DNA of 64,000 nt from Zoroaster sp. YZ-2022 (Eukaryota; Echinodermata; Asteroidea; Forcipulatida; Zoroasteridae), in the NCBI GenBank assembly GCA_029582265.1, contig CM055819.1, positions 37,397,934 to 37,461,933 of the forward strand, written 5' to 3'. Made by a program: the position numbers and the translations under genes. Position 1 is the stretch's first letter, and every line of letters begins with the position of its first letter. The notes beneath the pieces were generated by a model that saw only the letters and a list, made by a program, of their open reading frames with translations, was not told the DNA's origin and made no database searches. Positions 11,061 to 23,204 of this stretch are shown in pieces.

Positions 11061-11883
11061 GAGCGATGTTCCAGATGCAGTTCTTCGTTGTACATTATAC
11101 AAACAACTTTCAATATCATCCTCCACACACTTTTCCACACGGAATTACGCCACTGTTGTTATTTCTCTACCGACTTGGTCGAGAAATCCTAATGCATACT
11201 TCATTAGATAGTTACTTTGTTATGATATCACCTATATGCAAATATAGACGAGCTAAACTTTGATTAAAATACATTTACATGCATTTTCATGTTGCTGGAG
11301 GTGTACAAATAATTCAGTAGTTTACGTCCACACAACAGACAGGTAAAGGAGCTCATTGCTTTGCTACTCGTATGCGTAGTCTTTTTCAAGTGTGGTGCAC
11401 CGAGTTGGCGCGTGCCCTTGACTGAAGGCTAGTGTGTTATTGCCATACATACAGTACCATTGCGTTTATACTGCATTCAAGTGAGATCACGATTCTTCCA
11501 CAGGAGATCAATCTTGCTGGATCGCAAAATGCAAGTCACGTTTAAACTTCAGTGTGATCCCGCATTGATTCGTCATGTACACCGGAAGTTACGTCAGTGT
11601 AGTGTGACAAATCATCGTTTCTTGTCGCTATGTTATAACTTATTTAAATTTTTTGGTTAATTAATTATTGAATTTATGTTAAAGTAGAAACACACCGTTT
11701 CAGTATTTAAGTTAACTATACGGAAGCTGTTTATTGAATAGCCAAGTCGACCGGTGTGAATGTCAATGCCATTTGTTCGGGTATTTTGTGTTTGACCCCA
11801 ATTAGCGCCACTCGCCCCTTCATAATGACACAACCAGGACATAATATACCTGTCAAAAAAGACTAATCTCTCCAATATGCCTC
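11061..11883. other. Non-coding gap between R1 copies
   Basis: No gene or repeat boundary is recognised. Several short open frames have no protein-like composition. Confidence 0.4.
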
Positions 11884-12139
11884 CCGATATTACAAAGTAA
11901 AATCAACTGATAACTAACAACTTGGCAAATCTTCAGTGCTTAGAAACACAATATATTTGCAGTCTGCAAACCCATAATAACTCTAGGTTTGCCAACTGAA
12001 AATGTATTCTGTACCAATCCTTGTTGTAGTACATTCTTCATGTGCCAACTGAGGCTCTAAATGCCCACTGAGAACAATTATTGGGGTTGTCACGCCCCCT
12101 TAACCCCCGCTCTCTACGGCCCTGCATGCACCCAAGCAT

Positions 12140-13610
12140 TTATTGCTGTGTGTGTACATTTACCATACGTTTTTGAGTATATCTCTCTTGTTTGGCAATC
12201 TTCCTCCCTTTTATTGCGGTGTGTACATTTACCATACGTTTTTGAGTATATCTCTCTTGTTTGGCAATCTTCCTACCTTTTATTGCGGTGTGTGTACATT
12301 TACCATACGTTTTTGAGTATATCTCTCTTGTTTGGCAATCTTCCTCCCTTTTATTGCGGTGTGTACATTTACCATACGTTTTTGAGTATATCTCTCTTGT
12401 TTGGCAATCTTCCTCCCTTTTATTGCGGTGTGTGTGCATTTACCATACGTTTTTGAGTATACGTCTCTTGTTTGGCAATCTTCCTCCCTTTTATTGCGGT
12501 GTGTGTACATTTACCATACGTTTTTGTGTATATCTCTTGTTTGGCAATCTTCCTCCCTTTTATTGCGGTGTGTGTACATTTACCATACGTTTTTGTGTAT
12601 ATCTCTTGTTTGGCAATCTTCCTTCCTTTTATTGCGGTGTGTGTACATTTACCATACGATTTTGTGTTTATCTCTCTTGTTTGGCAATCTTCCTCCCTTT
12701 TATTGCGGTGTGTGTACATTTACCATACGTTTTTGTGTATATCTCTTGTTTGGCAATCTTCCTCCCTTTTATTGCGGTGTGTGTACATTTACCATACGTT
12801 TTTGAGTATATCTCTCTTGTTTGGCAATCTTCCTCCCTTTTATTGCGGTGTGTGTGCATTTACCATACGTTTTTGAGTATATCTCTCTTGTTTGGCAATC
12901 TTCCTCCCTTTTATTGCGGTGTGTGTGCATTTACCATACGTTTTTGAGTATACGTCTCTTGTTTGGCAATCTTCCTCCCTTTTATTGCGGTGTATGTACA
13001 TTTACCATACGTTTTTGTGTATATCTCTTGTTTGGCAATCTTCCTCCCTTTTATTGCGGTGTGTGTACATTTACCATACGTTTTTGTGTATATCTCTTGT
13101 TTGGCAATCTTCCTTCCTTTTATTGCGGTGTGTGTACATTTACCATACGTTTTTGAGTATATCTCTCTTGTTTGGCAATCTTCCTCCCTTTTATTGCGGT
13201 GTGTGTACATTTACCATACGTTTTTGTGTATATCTCTTGTTTGGCAATCTTCCTCCCTTTTATTGCGGTGTGTGTACATTTACCATACGTTTTTGTGTAT
13301 ATCTCTTGTTTGGCAATCTTCCTCCCTTTTATTGCGGTGTGTGTACATTTACCATACGTTTTTGAGTATATCTCTCTTGTTTGGCAATCTTCCTCCCTTT
13401 TATTGCGGTGTGTGTACATTTACCATACGTTTTTGAGTATATCTCTCTTGTTTGGCAATCTTCCTCCCTTTTATTGCGGTGTGTGTACATTTACCATACG
13501 TTTTTGAGTATATCTCTCTTGTTTGGCAATCTTCCTCCCTTTTATTGCTGTGTGTACATTTACCATACGTTTTTGAGTATATCTCTTGTTTGGCAATGTT
13601 CTTCCCTTTT
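12140..13610 (+). repeat. 71-bp minisatellite, about 21 units
   Basis: Units begin near TTTATTGCGGTGTGTGTACA and include TTACCATACGTTTTTGAGTA and TTGTTTGGCAATCTTCCTCC. Most are 69 or 71 bp. The other R1 copies (8180-8250, 17540-17610, 19836-19906) hold exactly one unit, so this is a local expansion. Variant units (GAGTATACG, GTGTATATC and CCTTCC types) recur in the same order about 490 bp apart, for example the GTGCATTT...TATACG unit near 12440 and 12931. All long open frames here follow from a unit with no stop in several frames. Confidence 0.9.
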
Positions 13611-13878
13611 TGCTGTCCCCCTTTATCGAGACCCTTGATCCGCCCCTGTTCACATTACAGTGTTCTTTGAAACAGAAAGACGATACATGGTGTCATGCCG
13701 ATTGTTGCATGACTCTATTATGACTGTTTTTTGTTTACGTACATCTGTGAAACGCCGCGCACTTCATGAATGAAACCTATCTTTAATCAGCAAGTGGCCC
13801 TGTAGTATTTTGATATTGACTCAAACCCCATTGTTCTACAGGGCAATATGTTCTTACAGTAATGTAGGTCATTGTATA

Positions 13879-14106
13879 CATAACTGCAAAAGAAACGTCA
13901 CCCCCTAAATTTTGTTAAGTAATTATATTATTAAACATAATAAATATACAATGTTGTGGGATGGTTGGCTGCCAACTCAACCAAATTTGCCACATTGTGT
14001 TCGTGTTACACTCCATACTCATAATATTCTTCATTAAACAAATTATATTAATTATAAAATGAAAATAATAAATATTTTTAGGGGTGACGTTTCTTTTGCT
14101 GTTATG
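13879..14106. mobile_element. MITE, 228 bp, TA target
   Basis: Inverted ends of about 28 bp (CATAACTGCAAAAGAAACGT left, complement of ACGTTTCTTTTGCTGTTATG right) are flanked by TA (13877-13878, 14107-14108). The sibling R1 copies have the uninterrupted TATATACAAC site. The interior is AT-rich without coding capacity. Confidence 0.85.
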
Positions 14107-14128
14107 TATATATACAACAACAGAACAA

Positions 14129-15070
14129 TAGACACAATCGGCGACTCCGAGCTAGTAGTGGTCATGTGATGTATAGTGGGTACAAAATAACAACAAACCA
14201 GCAGTGCGCTGTGTATAAACATAGGGAGCTCCATGGAGGGTTTTAAAACAACGACCCATTGGTAGCTGAATGGCAAGGGAAGGCAAACTGAATGTTCAAA
14301 ATCATGTTATATTCATTCTAGAATCTCTGTGCAATTTAGGCTCTGGAATTCACGTAATGCTTTGTGACTTTGTCAAGTCGTAGGAGACTGGCGTACTACT
14401 CTACTGTATTTACTAACAGTCGTTTTCCCGGTTTCGGATTTTCCCGGTTCTGGATAGCTGCAAATTAAAAAATCTGTTTAATCCACATCGCTTCAGATAG
14501 AAAATTTATACTTTACTGAGGTGAAGAATAACTAATGAACTATCTAATGTGTAATTTTCATCCACTAAACTGCGATCGTTGTGAAGATATCGATCATTTA
14601 GTGACGTAAACTCGGTTGAACACTAAGTCGAAAACGTTAAAATACGAAGGTCCCCAAAAAGCGACATTGACGTTCTTTGCTGCCGACTGGAAAATGTAGT
14701 TACGTTTTTCAACATTGAATTTTTCTAAAGTTGTGAAAATTTCATTGTGGTGTATTTTTATATAAAAGAGTTGAACAAACATAAGATCGCCCCAAAATGA
14801 GTGGTGGCTGAGCCTTGCCCTAGTTCCGGATAAAAACTTCTTCGCGCATTGATAATGTGCGTAATGTTTGGAAATTAAAATTGAGAACATCTCCGATCGA
14901 TTTAGAGAACTCGTGTTCCAACCAACAAATGCAACATCTATGATGTGCCTTGTACAGCAGAAGCACTAGGAAGAAGCCATGCTTTTCCATACACTGCGCG
15001 TCGCTTGCTTGGTTTGTTTACATTTTATAACCACTATGAGTCACGTGACTCCGGTCGCCGATTGTGTCTA
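14129..15070. mobile_element. Non-autonomous TIR element, 0.94 kb
   Basis: TAGACACAATCGGCGAC at 14129-14145 is repeated inverted at 15054-15070. Outside it, the R1 sequence GAACAA / TTAGG is continuous with the other copies. The 98-codon minus-strand frame inside (14594-14890) has no family motif that I recognise. Superfamily unknown. Confidence 0.75.
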
Positions 15071-15564
15071 TTAGGACTTATCAAAACAATAATATAAAAT
15101 AAATCGGTGTTGTTGACTAGAGTTGGTGACTCGGACATCCGACTCCTGTCCAGTTGACTTACACAAGAATAACTTGTGAATCGACTTGACTTGGACAAAA
15201 TTACTTGATGACTTGACTTGACTTGAGTAAATTCGACTTTGTCAACATATAGTTACAGATCCTGTGTCCGTGTCAAAATCAGGTGAAAAATTTACAGGTC
15301 TGCCCGTCGCCCGCGCCTTTAGACATAGAACAGTCGTGTACACACCATTGTACATTATGCCGAATGTTATTTTATGTGACGCATCGAACAGCCGTGCACA
15401 CGATATAACAGGTTTACAAGTACGAGTAGTACGATTCTATTAATTCTGATACCTTCATATCAACGAAAAATGAGAGAGGGGCTGAAATGTCTTTCCCATA
15501 TTATTTGAACACCTTGAATATCGTTCAACAAGCGGAGGGGGGGGGGCAAGGGTGTAGACGCGAT

Positions 15565-15759
15565 CAGCGGCGTAGCCAGGACTTTTTCAGTGGGGGTACA
15601 TGGGGAGGGCATTGCTTCTCAGTGGGGGACCCAGGGGGTATGGATTTTTCCCTTTTCTTTTTCTTTTCTGTTTTTGGGGGCACTGGAGGCACTGGGGGAA
15701 CAGGTAATTTGTGTGGGGGGGGGCACGTGCCCCCCAGGCTCCCCTCGGCTACGCCGCTG
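15565..15759. mobile_element. MITE with CAGCGGCGTAGCCAGG ends
   Basis: CAGCGGCGTAGCC at the left and GGCTACGCCGCTG at the right form inverted ends of a 195-bp G/C-rich element inside R1-related DNA. The GGCGTAGCC-type end is common in animal hAT-like MITEs, but I did not find a clear 8-bp target duplication. Confidence 0.75.
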
Positions 15760-15908
15760 GGCACCATCAATCAACGCCGTAAATGAACATATTATCATAT
15801 GCAATTCAGGGGGGCAGGAGATGGTCTTCGTTTTTGGTTCACAAATTCGCACGGGTTTAGACTAAAATACCAACAAATTCGTCACTTTACCATACCATTT
15901 CCGTTCAG

Positions 15909-16268
15909 ATGTCGTGGCCGAGCGGTCTAGCTTACTGGACTCAAGTTCTGGTGTTAGCAGCAGAATGTGGGTTCGAATCCCAGCCGTGACACTTGTGTCC
16001 TTGAGCAAGGCACTTAACCATAATTGCTTCTCTCCACCCAGGGGTTAAATGGGTACCTGTGAGGGCAGAGTTGGTTGATTAGCTCTATATGCGCTGTAAT
16101 GGCAGCAATTGAGCTGTATACTCCCCAGGGAGCTGAGATGGTTTCAGGAATGATTTATGAGCCTTATGAGGCTTATGAACAGGGGTAATGATATAATGCG
16201 CCTTGAGCACCACTTAGTTGGTGGATACGTGCGCTATATAAGTCCACACATTATTATTATTATTATTA
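15909..16268 (+). mobile_element. tRNA-derived SINE with (ATT)n tail
   Basis: The head (about 15910-15992) folds like a tRNA with a long variable arm: box A-like GTGGCCGAGCGGTCTAG, a CAA anticodon position in ACTGGACTCAAGTTC, and box B GGTTCGAATCC. This suggests a tRNA-Leu-like origin. The body contains CTTGAGCAAGGCACTTAACC, and the 3' end is GCGCTATATAAGTCCACACA followed by ATT repeats. It is not a functional tRNA gene, because the acceptor is followed by SINE body. RNA polymerase III would be the expected transcriptase. Confidence 0.85.
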
Positions 16269-16390
16269 TAAAGCTCAGTTAAACTAAACCTATGCATCGC
16301 AATGACCGTCAACAAGGCCCAGCCAGGACAAACCGTTACCCTTGAAGTTACAGAACTTCATGTCATCAAACCTACAATCCCGGCCAAAAT

Positions 16391-18690
16391 AGTTGGGACA
16401 CGTGACAATAAACATACCCTCCCCTACCCCGGCTATAAATCCATTAAAATCAGTAGACACTGTGCGGAGGCAAACCAACAGGGTTCTGGGAATAATCAAG
16501 AGGAACTTCTACTTCAGAGAAAAAAAAAACAAGTTATTATATAAAACTCTTCTAAAGGATACTGATCTGTTTGAAACAAGTGTCACAAAGGACAACTAAT
16601 ATGAGTTTGCTTATACAGGGTATGGAGAACCATAAACTGATTACACTGAATGACACAGCGAGATATGAGACGAAGACCTGATCATATTGCAACATATGTA
16701 TATCAATATGACAGGGATTAATAAGGTTAATATTGACACGCACATGTAATTGATTCCACGATGGATGTGATGATGAGATGCATGGTTGCTCCCTGCAATG
16801 ATAACGTGCACGTAGCCTTTCTGGAAAAAACGTTTTTGTTGATCTAGTAATTCGTTTCGTAATATTTGATAAATGCATTTTACTAAATGACAATGAATGT
16901 GAATATAATGTAACGATATTAGGTTTGAAAACTCTGAACCATTGCAATATATATTCAAGTTCCTTATCTCATAATAAACCAATCAGGCACATTGAGATCA
17001 TCCTGTATAATTTGTGTATGCATAATGGATGTAAATTGTATCACTATGATATTATGAATATAAATGAACACCTATTATTAATACATTTCCTATTATACAT
17101 AGAGATTTTGTCAAGAGAGTTCACATTGAATAGCGGATCGGGGGGGGGGGGGTATGCCTATGCACCCATGGGCATAGCGAAAGCATTTTTTTTGGGTGGA
17201 AGCCAATTTGCCAACTGACATCAGTGGACAATCTCTAAGGTCGCTCAACGAGGGGGTGGGGGTTTCTCTCCCGTTACCGCAGCTCTTTCCGTGAGTACAA
17301 TACAATGTAATACAACTGATAAATAACAAGTCGGCAAATATTCAATGCTTAGAAACACAATATATTTTCTCTGGGTTTGCCGACTGAACATTTATTCTGG
17401 ACCAACCCTTGTTCTAGTACCGGTACATTGGATGCTTCATTTGCTGACTGAGTCTCTAAATGCCGACTGAGAATAATTATTAGGGGTTGTCACACCCCTT
17501 AACCCCGCTCGCTACGGCCCTGCATGCACTCCCACCCATTTATTGCGGTGTGTGTACATTTACCATACGTTTCTGAGTATATCTCTCTTGTTTGGCAATC
17601 TTCTTCCCTTTTTGCCGTCCCCACTTTATCGAGACTCTTGATCCACCCCTGTTCACATTACAGTGTTCTTTGAAACAGAAAGACGATACAAGGTTCATGC
17701 CGATTGTTGTACGAATCCTATAATAGGCATATGACGACGGGAACATCGACCCGGTGTCTGTGTCAAAATCAGGTGAGAAATTTACAGGTCTGCCCGCCGC
17801 CCGCGCCTTTACGTTATTTGAACCTGCGTTTCTTGACCTAAGACATAGAACAGCCGTGTACACATTATTGTACCTTATGTTGTGTGTTATTTTATGTGAC
17901 GTGATCGGCTGCATCGAACAGCCGTGTACACGATATAACATGTTTACAAGTACGACTAGTTAAATTTTATTAATTCTGATACCTTCATATCAACCAAAAA
18001 TGAGAGAGGGGCTGAAATGTCTTTCCCATTTGAACACCTTGAATATCGTTCAACGAGCGCGGGGGGCGGTTTAGACGTGATAAATCAACGCCGTAATTGA
18101 ACATTATCATATACAATTCAAAGGGGGCAGTGAATTTACATCACTTATTTCAAATACAACGTGATCGACCAGGGCCCAATGTCATGGCACTTCTTACCAC
18201 AGAATTATGCGCTTACGGCGCCATAAAAAGCGTGTGATTCTATGCGCCGTAAGCGCAGAATTCTGCAGTGAGCAGTGCCATGGAAATTGGGCCCAGCACG
18301 GACATGATAACACCAAATCATAGTTGCCAACATCTCAAGTCATTATCAAGGTAAAATAACGGAATCAGTAGACATTGTGTGGAGGCAAACCAACAGGGTT
18401 CTGGGAATAATCAAGAAAAACTTTCAATTCAGGAAAATTAATATTATATAAAACTCTTATAAAGGATACTGATCTGTTTGAAACAAGTGTCACAAAGGAC
18501 AACGAATATGAGCTTGTTTATACAGGGTAACCATAAACTAATTACACTGAATGACACAGCAAGACATGAGACGAAGACCTGATCTTTAACTCTGCAAGTG
18601 GGCCTATAGTATTTTTATATTGATTCAAACCTCGTTGTTCTACAATAAGGCACGATGTTCTTACAGTAATGTAGGGCATTGTATATACAA
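16391..18690 (+). repeat. R1 copy d: first unit of a 2.3-kb tandem duplication
   Basis: From TTGGGACACGTGACAATAAA onward this stretch is repeated almost base for base 2302 bp downstream. The differences seen are mainly homopolymer lengths (for example G-run and A-run lengths) and scattered substitutions. It contains a single 71-bp unit (17540-17610), a 123-bp foldback (18172-18294) and the segments found inverted at 6.1-9.6 kb. No gene; the long minus-strand frames are repeat sequence. Confidence 0.85.
18172..18294. mobile_element. 123-bp foldback element, copy 1
   Basis: GGGCCCAATGTCATGGCACT and the complement of AGTGCCATGGAAATTGGGCC form long imperfect arms of about 53 bp around a short loop. 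The innermost part of the arms contains GCGCTTACGGCGCC. This looks like a small foldback or MITE carried inside R1. Confidence 0.75.
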
Positions 18691-20990
18691 CAAGTTGGGA
18701 CACGTGACAATAAACATACCCTCCCCTACCCCGGCTATAAATCCCTTAAAATCAGTAGACACTGTGCGGAGGCAAACCAACAGGGTTCTGGGAATAATCA
18801 AGAGGAACTTCTACTTCAGAGAAAAAAAAACCAAGTTATTATATAAAACTCTTCTAAAGGATACTGATCTGTTTGAAACAAGTGTCACAAAGGACAACTA
18901 ATATGAGTTTGCTTATACAGGGTATGGAGAACCATAAACTGATTACACTGAATGACACAGCGAGATATGAGACGAAGACCTGATCATATTGCAACATATG
19001 TATATCAATATGACAGGGATTAATAAGGTTAATATTGACACGCACATGTAATTGATTCCACGATGGATGTGATGATGAGATGCATGGTTGCTCCCTGCAA
19101 TGATAACGTGCACGTAGCCTTTCTGGAAAAAACGTTTTTGTTGATCTAGTAATTCGTTTCGTAATATTTGATAAATGCATTTTACTAAATGACAATGAAT
19201 GTGAATATAATGTAACGATATTAGGTTTGAAAACTCTGAACCATTGCAATATATATTCAAGTTCCTTATCTCATAATAAACCAATCAGGCACATTGAGAT
19301 CATCCTGTATAATTTGTGTATGCATAATGGATGTAAATTGTATCACTATGATATTATGAATATAAATGAACACCTATTATTAATACATTTCCTATTATAC
19401 ATAGAGAATTTTGTCAAGAGAGTTCACATTGAATAGCGGATCGGGGGGTATGCCTATGCACCCATATGGGCATAGCGAAGCATTTTGGGTGTAAGCCAAT
19501 TTGCCAACTGACATCAGTGGACAATCTCTAAGGTCGCTCAACGAGGGGGTGGGGGGTTTCTCTTCCGTTACCGCAGCTCTTTCCGTGAGTACAATACAAT
19601 GTAATACAACTGATAAATAACAAGTCGGCAAATATTCAATGCTTAGAAACACAATATATTTTCTCTGGGTTTGCCGACTGAACATTTATTCTGGACCAAC
19701 CCTTGTTCTAGTACCGGTACATTGGATGCTTCATTTGCTGACTGAGTCTCTAAATGCCGACTGAGAATAATTATTAGGGGTTGTCACACCCCCTTAACCC
19801 CCGCTCGCTACGGCCCTGCATGCACTCCCACCCATTTATTGCGGTGTGTGTACATTTACCATACGTTTCTGAGTATATCTCTCTTGTTTGGCAATCTTCT
19901 TCCCTTTTTGCCGTCCCCACTTTATCGAGACCCTTGATCCACCCCTGTTCACATTACAGTGTTCTTTGAAACAGAAAGACGATACAAGGTTCATGCCGAT
20001 TGTTGTACGAATCCTATAATAGGCATATGACGACGGGAACATCGACCCGGTGTCTGTGTCAAAATCAGGTGAGAAATTTACAGGTCTGCCCGCCGCCCGC
20101 GCCTTTACGTTATTTGAACCTGCGTTTCTTGACCTAAGACATAGAACAGCCGTGTACACATTATTGTACCTTATGTTGTGTGTTATTTTATGTGACGTGA
20201 TCGGCTGCATCGAACAGCCGTGTACACGATATAACATGTTTACAAGTACGACTAGTTAAATTTTATTAATTCTGATACCTTCATATCAACCAAAAATGAG
20301 AGAGGGGCTGAAATGTCTTTCCCATTTGAACACCTTGAATATCGTTCAACGAGCGGGGGGCGGTTTAGACGTGATAAATCAACGCCGTAATTGAACATTA
20401 TCATATACAATTCAAGGGCGAGTGAATTTACATCACTTATTTCCAAATACAACGTGATCGACCAGGGCCCAATGTCATGGCACTTCTTACCACAGAATTA
20501 TGCGCTTACGGCGCCATAAAAAGCGTGTGATTCTATGCGCCGTAAGCGCAGAATTCTGCAGTGAGCAGTGCCATGGAAATTGGGCCCAGCACGGACGGGG
20601 ACATGATAACACCAAATCATAGTTGCCAACATCTCAAGTCATTATCAAGGTAAAATAACGGAATCAGTAGACATTGTGTGGAGGCAAACCAACAGGGTTC
20701 TGGGAATAATCAAGAAAAACTTTCAATTCAGGAAAAAAAATATTATATAAAACTCTTCTAAAGGATACTGATCTGTTTGAAACAAGTGTCACAAAGGACA
20801 ACGAATATGAGCTTGTTTATACAGGGTAACCATAAACTAATTACACTGAATGACACAGCAAGACATGAGACGAAGACCTGATCTTTAACTCTGCAAGTGG
20901 GCCTATAGTATTTTTATATTGATTCAAACCTCGTTGTTCTACAATAAGGCACGATGTTCTTACAGTAATGTAGGGCATTGTATATACAAC
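18691..20990 (+). repeat. R1 copy e: second unit of the tandem duplication
   Basis: This begins where TATATACAACAA of the first unit is joined to GTTGGGACACGTG. It ends at the same TATATACAACAA, followed here by the normal R1 continuation (CAGAACAATTAGG). The offset shortens from 2302 to 2296 bp along the unit because of small indels. Confidence 0.85.
20465..20587. mobile_element. 123-bp foldback element, copy 2
   Basis: Same sequence and position as the foldback in the first tandem unit, so it was inserted before the duplication. Confidence 0.75.
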
Positions 20991-22905
20991 AACAGAACAA
21001 TTAGGTCTCATCAAAACAATAATACAAAATAACTTGGTGTTGTTGACTAGAGTTGGTGATTCGGACTTGAGTCCGACTCCAGTCGCCAATTATCAGTGTG
21101 ACTTGCGACTTGACTTACACAAAAAATTACTTGTGAATCGACTTGACTTGGACAAAAATTACTTGTGACTTCAATTAACTTGAGTAAATTTGACTTGATG
21201 ACCGTGCCAACATAATAGTTAAAGATCTAGTCATAGATGATCATTTTCGGTTGGAATCACGGCACTAAAATGTTGTCGTGGCGAACTGTGTATAACTATT
21301 ATTTGCCTGTAATACATGTAGACTGCATACCCTGTATGTGTACTGTAAAATGTACGCATACATGTCTATTCTTCCAAACAATCCGCCGTAATGGAAGCTG
21401 ATGTGGTATTATGGATAAATGCTACATTGACATTCAAAGTAATCTATAGAAACGCCTGGAAAAAGAGGTTATAGTGACACTGTTAAGCCGTATTAAGAAT
21501 TTGTAATGTATTAAACAAAATTAATTACAAGTTGACCATAATAACAAGTTCATCGACACTAGATAACTATCTGAGTTAAAATGTTATTTCTGTATTAATG
21601 TATTAAGGGTACATTTTGTGGAGATATTAAGTGGAGATATTGCATAATAAGGGGATTTTAACCTGCTTTATTATCAAATTCTCCTTACATCACCACCAAG
21701 GCAAGCGTTGGGCACTTTTGTTTAGCTCAGCGCGCTTGCTTGTGGTGCGGGCGGGGGGGTTCTGTATACGTGACAAATTTTTGAAGTGGAGGGGGTATGC
21801 GTAAGAAATGTTGGGGTAGGAGTAAGAAATGTTTTCCCGTAAAAACGCTGAATGAGAGGGGCGTTACAAATTCCTTCCTGAAATTAACACATAATACACA
21901 AAGTGATTTTGCCGACTGAGAATTTTGATTTGTGTGTGTGCGTGGAGGCGGGGGGGGGGGGTGTCACACCACACCTTATGGCCCTGCAGTCGTAAGAAAA
22001 GTGTGAAAAAAACACTTGCATTTTTATTCCTTCAGAAGACACTTGGAGTAAAATATTTCCATCTGGCAACTTTTTGAAAAATTTTCATATTTGTTGGTGT
22101 TTTCTTTGATGAAATGTGCGCATTGTTTCCCAGGATGACTGGTATCTTGACCAATTTCACATCAAGTAAGCTTTCTGATAATAATTCTGTCATATTGTAA
22201 TCAGGTTATTATCAATGTTGTTTATTTTCTTTAGGTTTATAGTGAAAATGATTGTTAATTGCCGAACGTATTTTCTAAAATGTATGGAAACTTCCATTTC
22301 CATATTATGAAACTTAGTTGATTCCCCTCAAACTTTTAGGCATTTCCCATTTGATTTGTTCACGTTTTCAACCGAGGACATTTGCAAACAATAACTGTAA
22401 ACCAAGGACCCATTATTCTATTTTGTTATATAAGTCCTCGGTTTAAACCCAAACAAACACACATAATATAGCGTGGTTACATATAGGTTTTACCTCTCAG
22501 ATTTCCCTTTGGTAGTCTGTGTGGTACTGCTCACTAAACAGACACTTGCAAGTTAAATTACGTTATCAGCTGCATTCAATAAACACACAAAAAAACAAAA
22601 CAAAAAACACACACAAACAAACAAACAAACAAAAAACAACAACAACAAACAAATTCGTAAAATGGAAACAAATTCAAAATTGTTTATGTGTTCTGATTCC
22701 GGAGGCAATGATGCATTTAGCCAATAGTCTAAACTCCTTCCCTGTAGTACATTCAGTGTCCAGGGATGCAGTGATTTCAATGTCATGAACTCCGGATGTA
22801 CATGATACGGGAGAAAATATATATAAGAGAAATTATAAATTATAAATGACTTGTGACGTCAGCCTATTATAATAAAATTAATTAAAAGCCTATTAGCATA
22901 ATGTG
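20991..22905. other. Non-coding; R1-flanking CAAGT-rich DNA, then AT-rich
   Basis: 21000-21230 is the CAAGT/GAGTC-rich sequence that follows R1. 21900-21985 holds a short degenerate R1-like fragment (GCCGACTGAGAATTTTG followed by TGTCACACC). 22590-22655 is an (AAAC)n/(CAA)n simple repeat. No gene seen. Confidence 0.5.
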
Positions 22906-22984
22906 TTGGTTGGGCGAGGCATTTAAGGCATCGACGTCGAGTTTTAGCTTCATTGTGTTCATTTTCCTTAAGCAGTTCGCACCA

Positions 22985-23172
22985 ACAATAAACTACATCT
23001 GATGTTTATGCGGGATACTCTGCAACACAGAAATATAGGACAAACATCTCACATCTTATCTCTTGCATATTATCGACAGACAATAAACTAGATCTGATGT
23101 TTATGCGGGATACTCTGTAACACGGAAATATAGGACAAACATCTCACATCTTAACTTTTGGTCATTATCGAA
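22985..23172 (+). repeat. 96-bp direct duplication upstream of a splice-donor-like site
   Basis: CAATAAACTACATCTGATGT and the next 70 bp occur at 22985 and again at 23081 with few changes. Shortly downstream, TTTCAAGGTAAGTAGG (about 23188-23203) is a strong 5' splice-site match. The stretch could be a non-coding first exon with a duplicated segment. No coding sequence supports this. Confidence 0.6.
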
Positions 23173-23204
23173 GCAGAATATCAACGGTTTCAAGGTAAGT
23201 AGGC

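Larger units (their letters stand above)
11884..15540 (+). repeat. R1 repeat copy c, expanded and multiply interrupted
   Basis: The plus-strand R1 order is seen: 'GCTTAGAAACACAATATATT' (11938), 'ACTGAG' stretches with the conserved GGTTGTCACGCCCC (12084), the 71-bp unit now amplified (12140-13610), the ACATTACAGTGTTC stretch (13650), the 'TACAGTAATGTAGG' stretch (13855), then CAAGT-rich DNA (15120-15260) and the GAGAGAGGGGCTGAAATG stretch (15472). MITEs interrupt it at 13879-14106 and 14129-15070. Confidence 0.7.

Noticed and set aside
12061..13670. A dozen open frames of 60-228 codons on both strands
   Set aside because: All are translations of the 71-bp minisatellite, whose unit lacks stops in several frames. 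The protein repeats shift frame with the DNA unit.
15910..15992. Functional tRNA gene
   Set aside because: The tRNA-like fold is the head of a SINE with body and ATT tail.
16552..20237. Paired minus-strand frames of 113-133 codons in both tandem units
   Set aside because: The same sequence is non-coding in the older R1 copies at 6-9.6 kb, and the conservation reflects recent duplication only.
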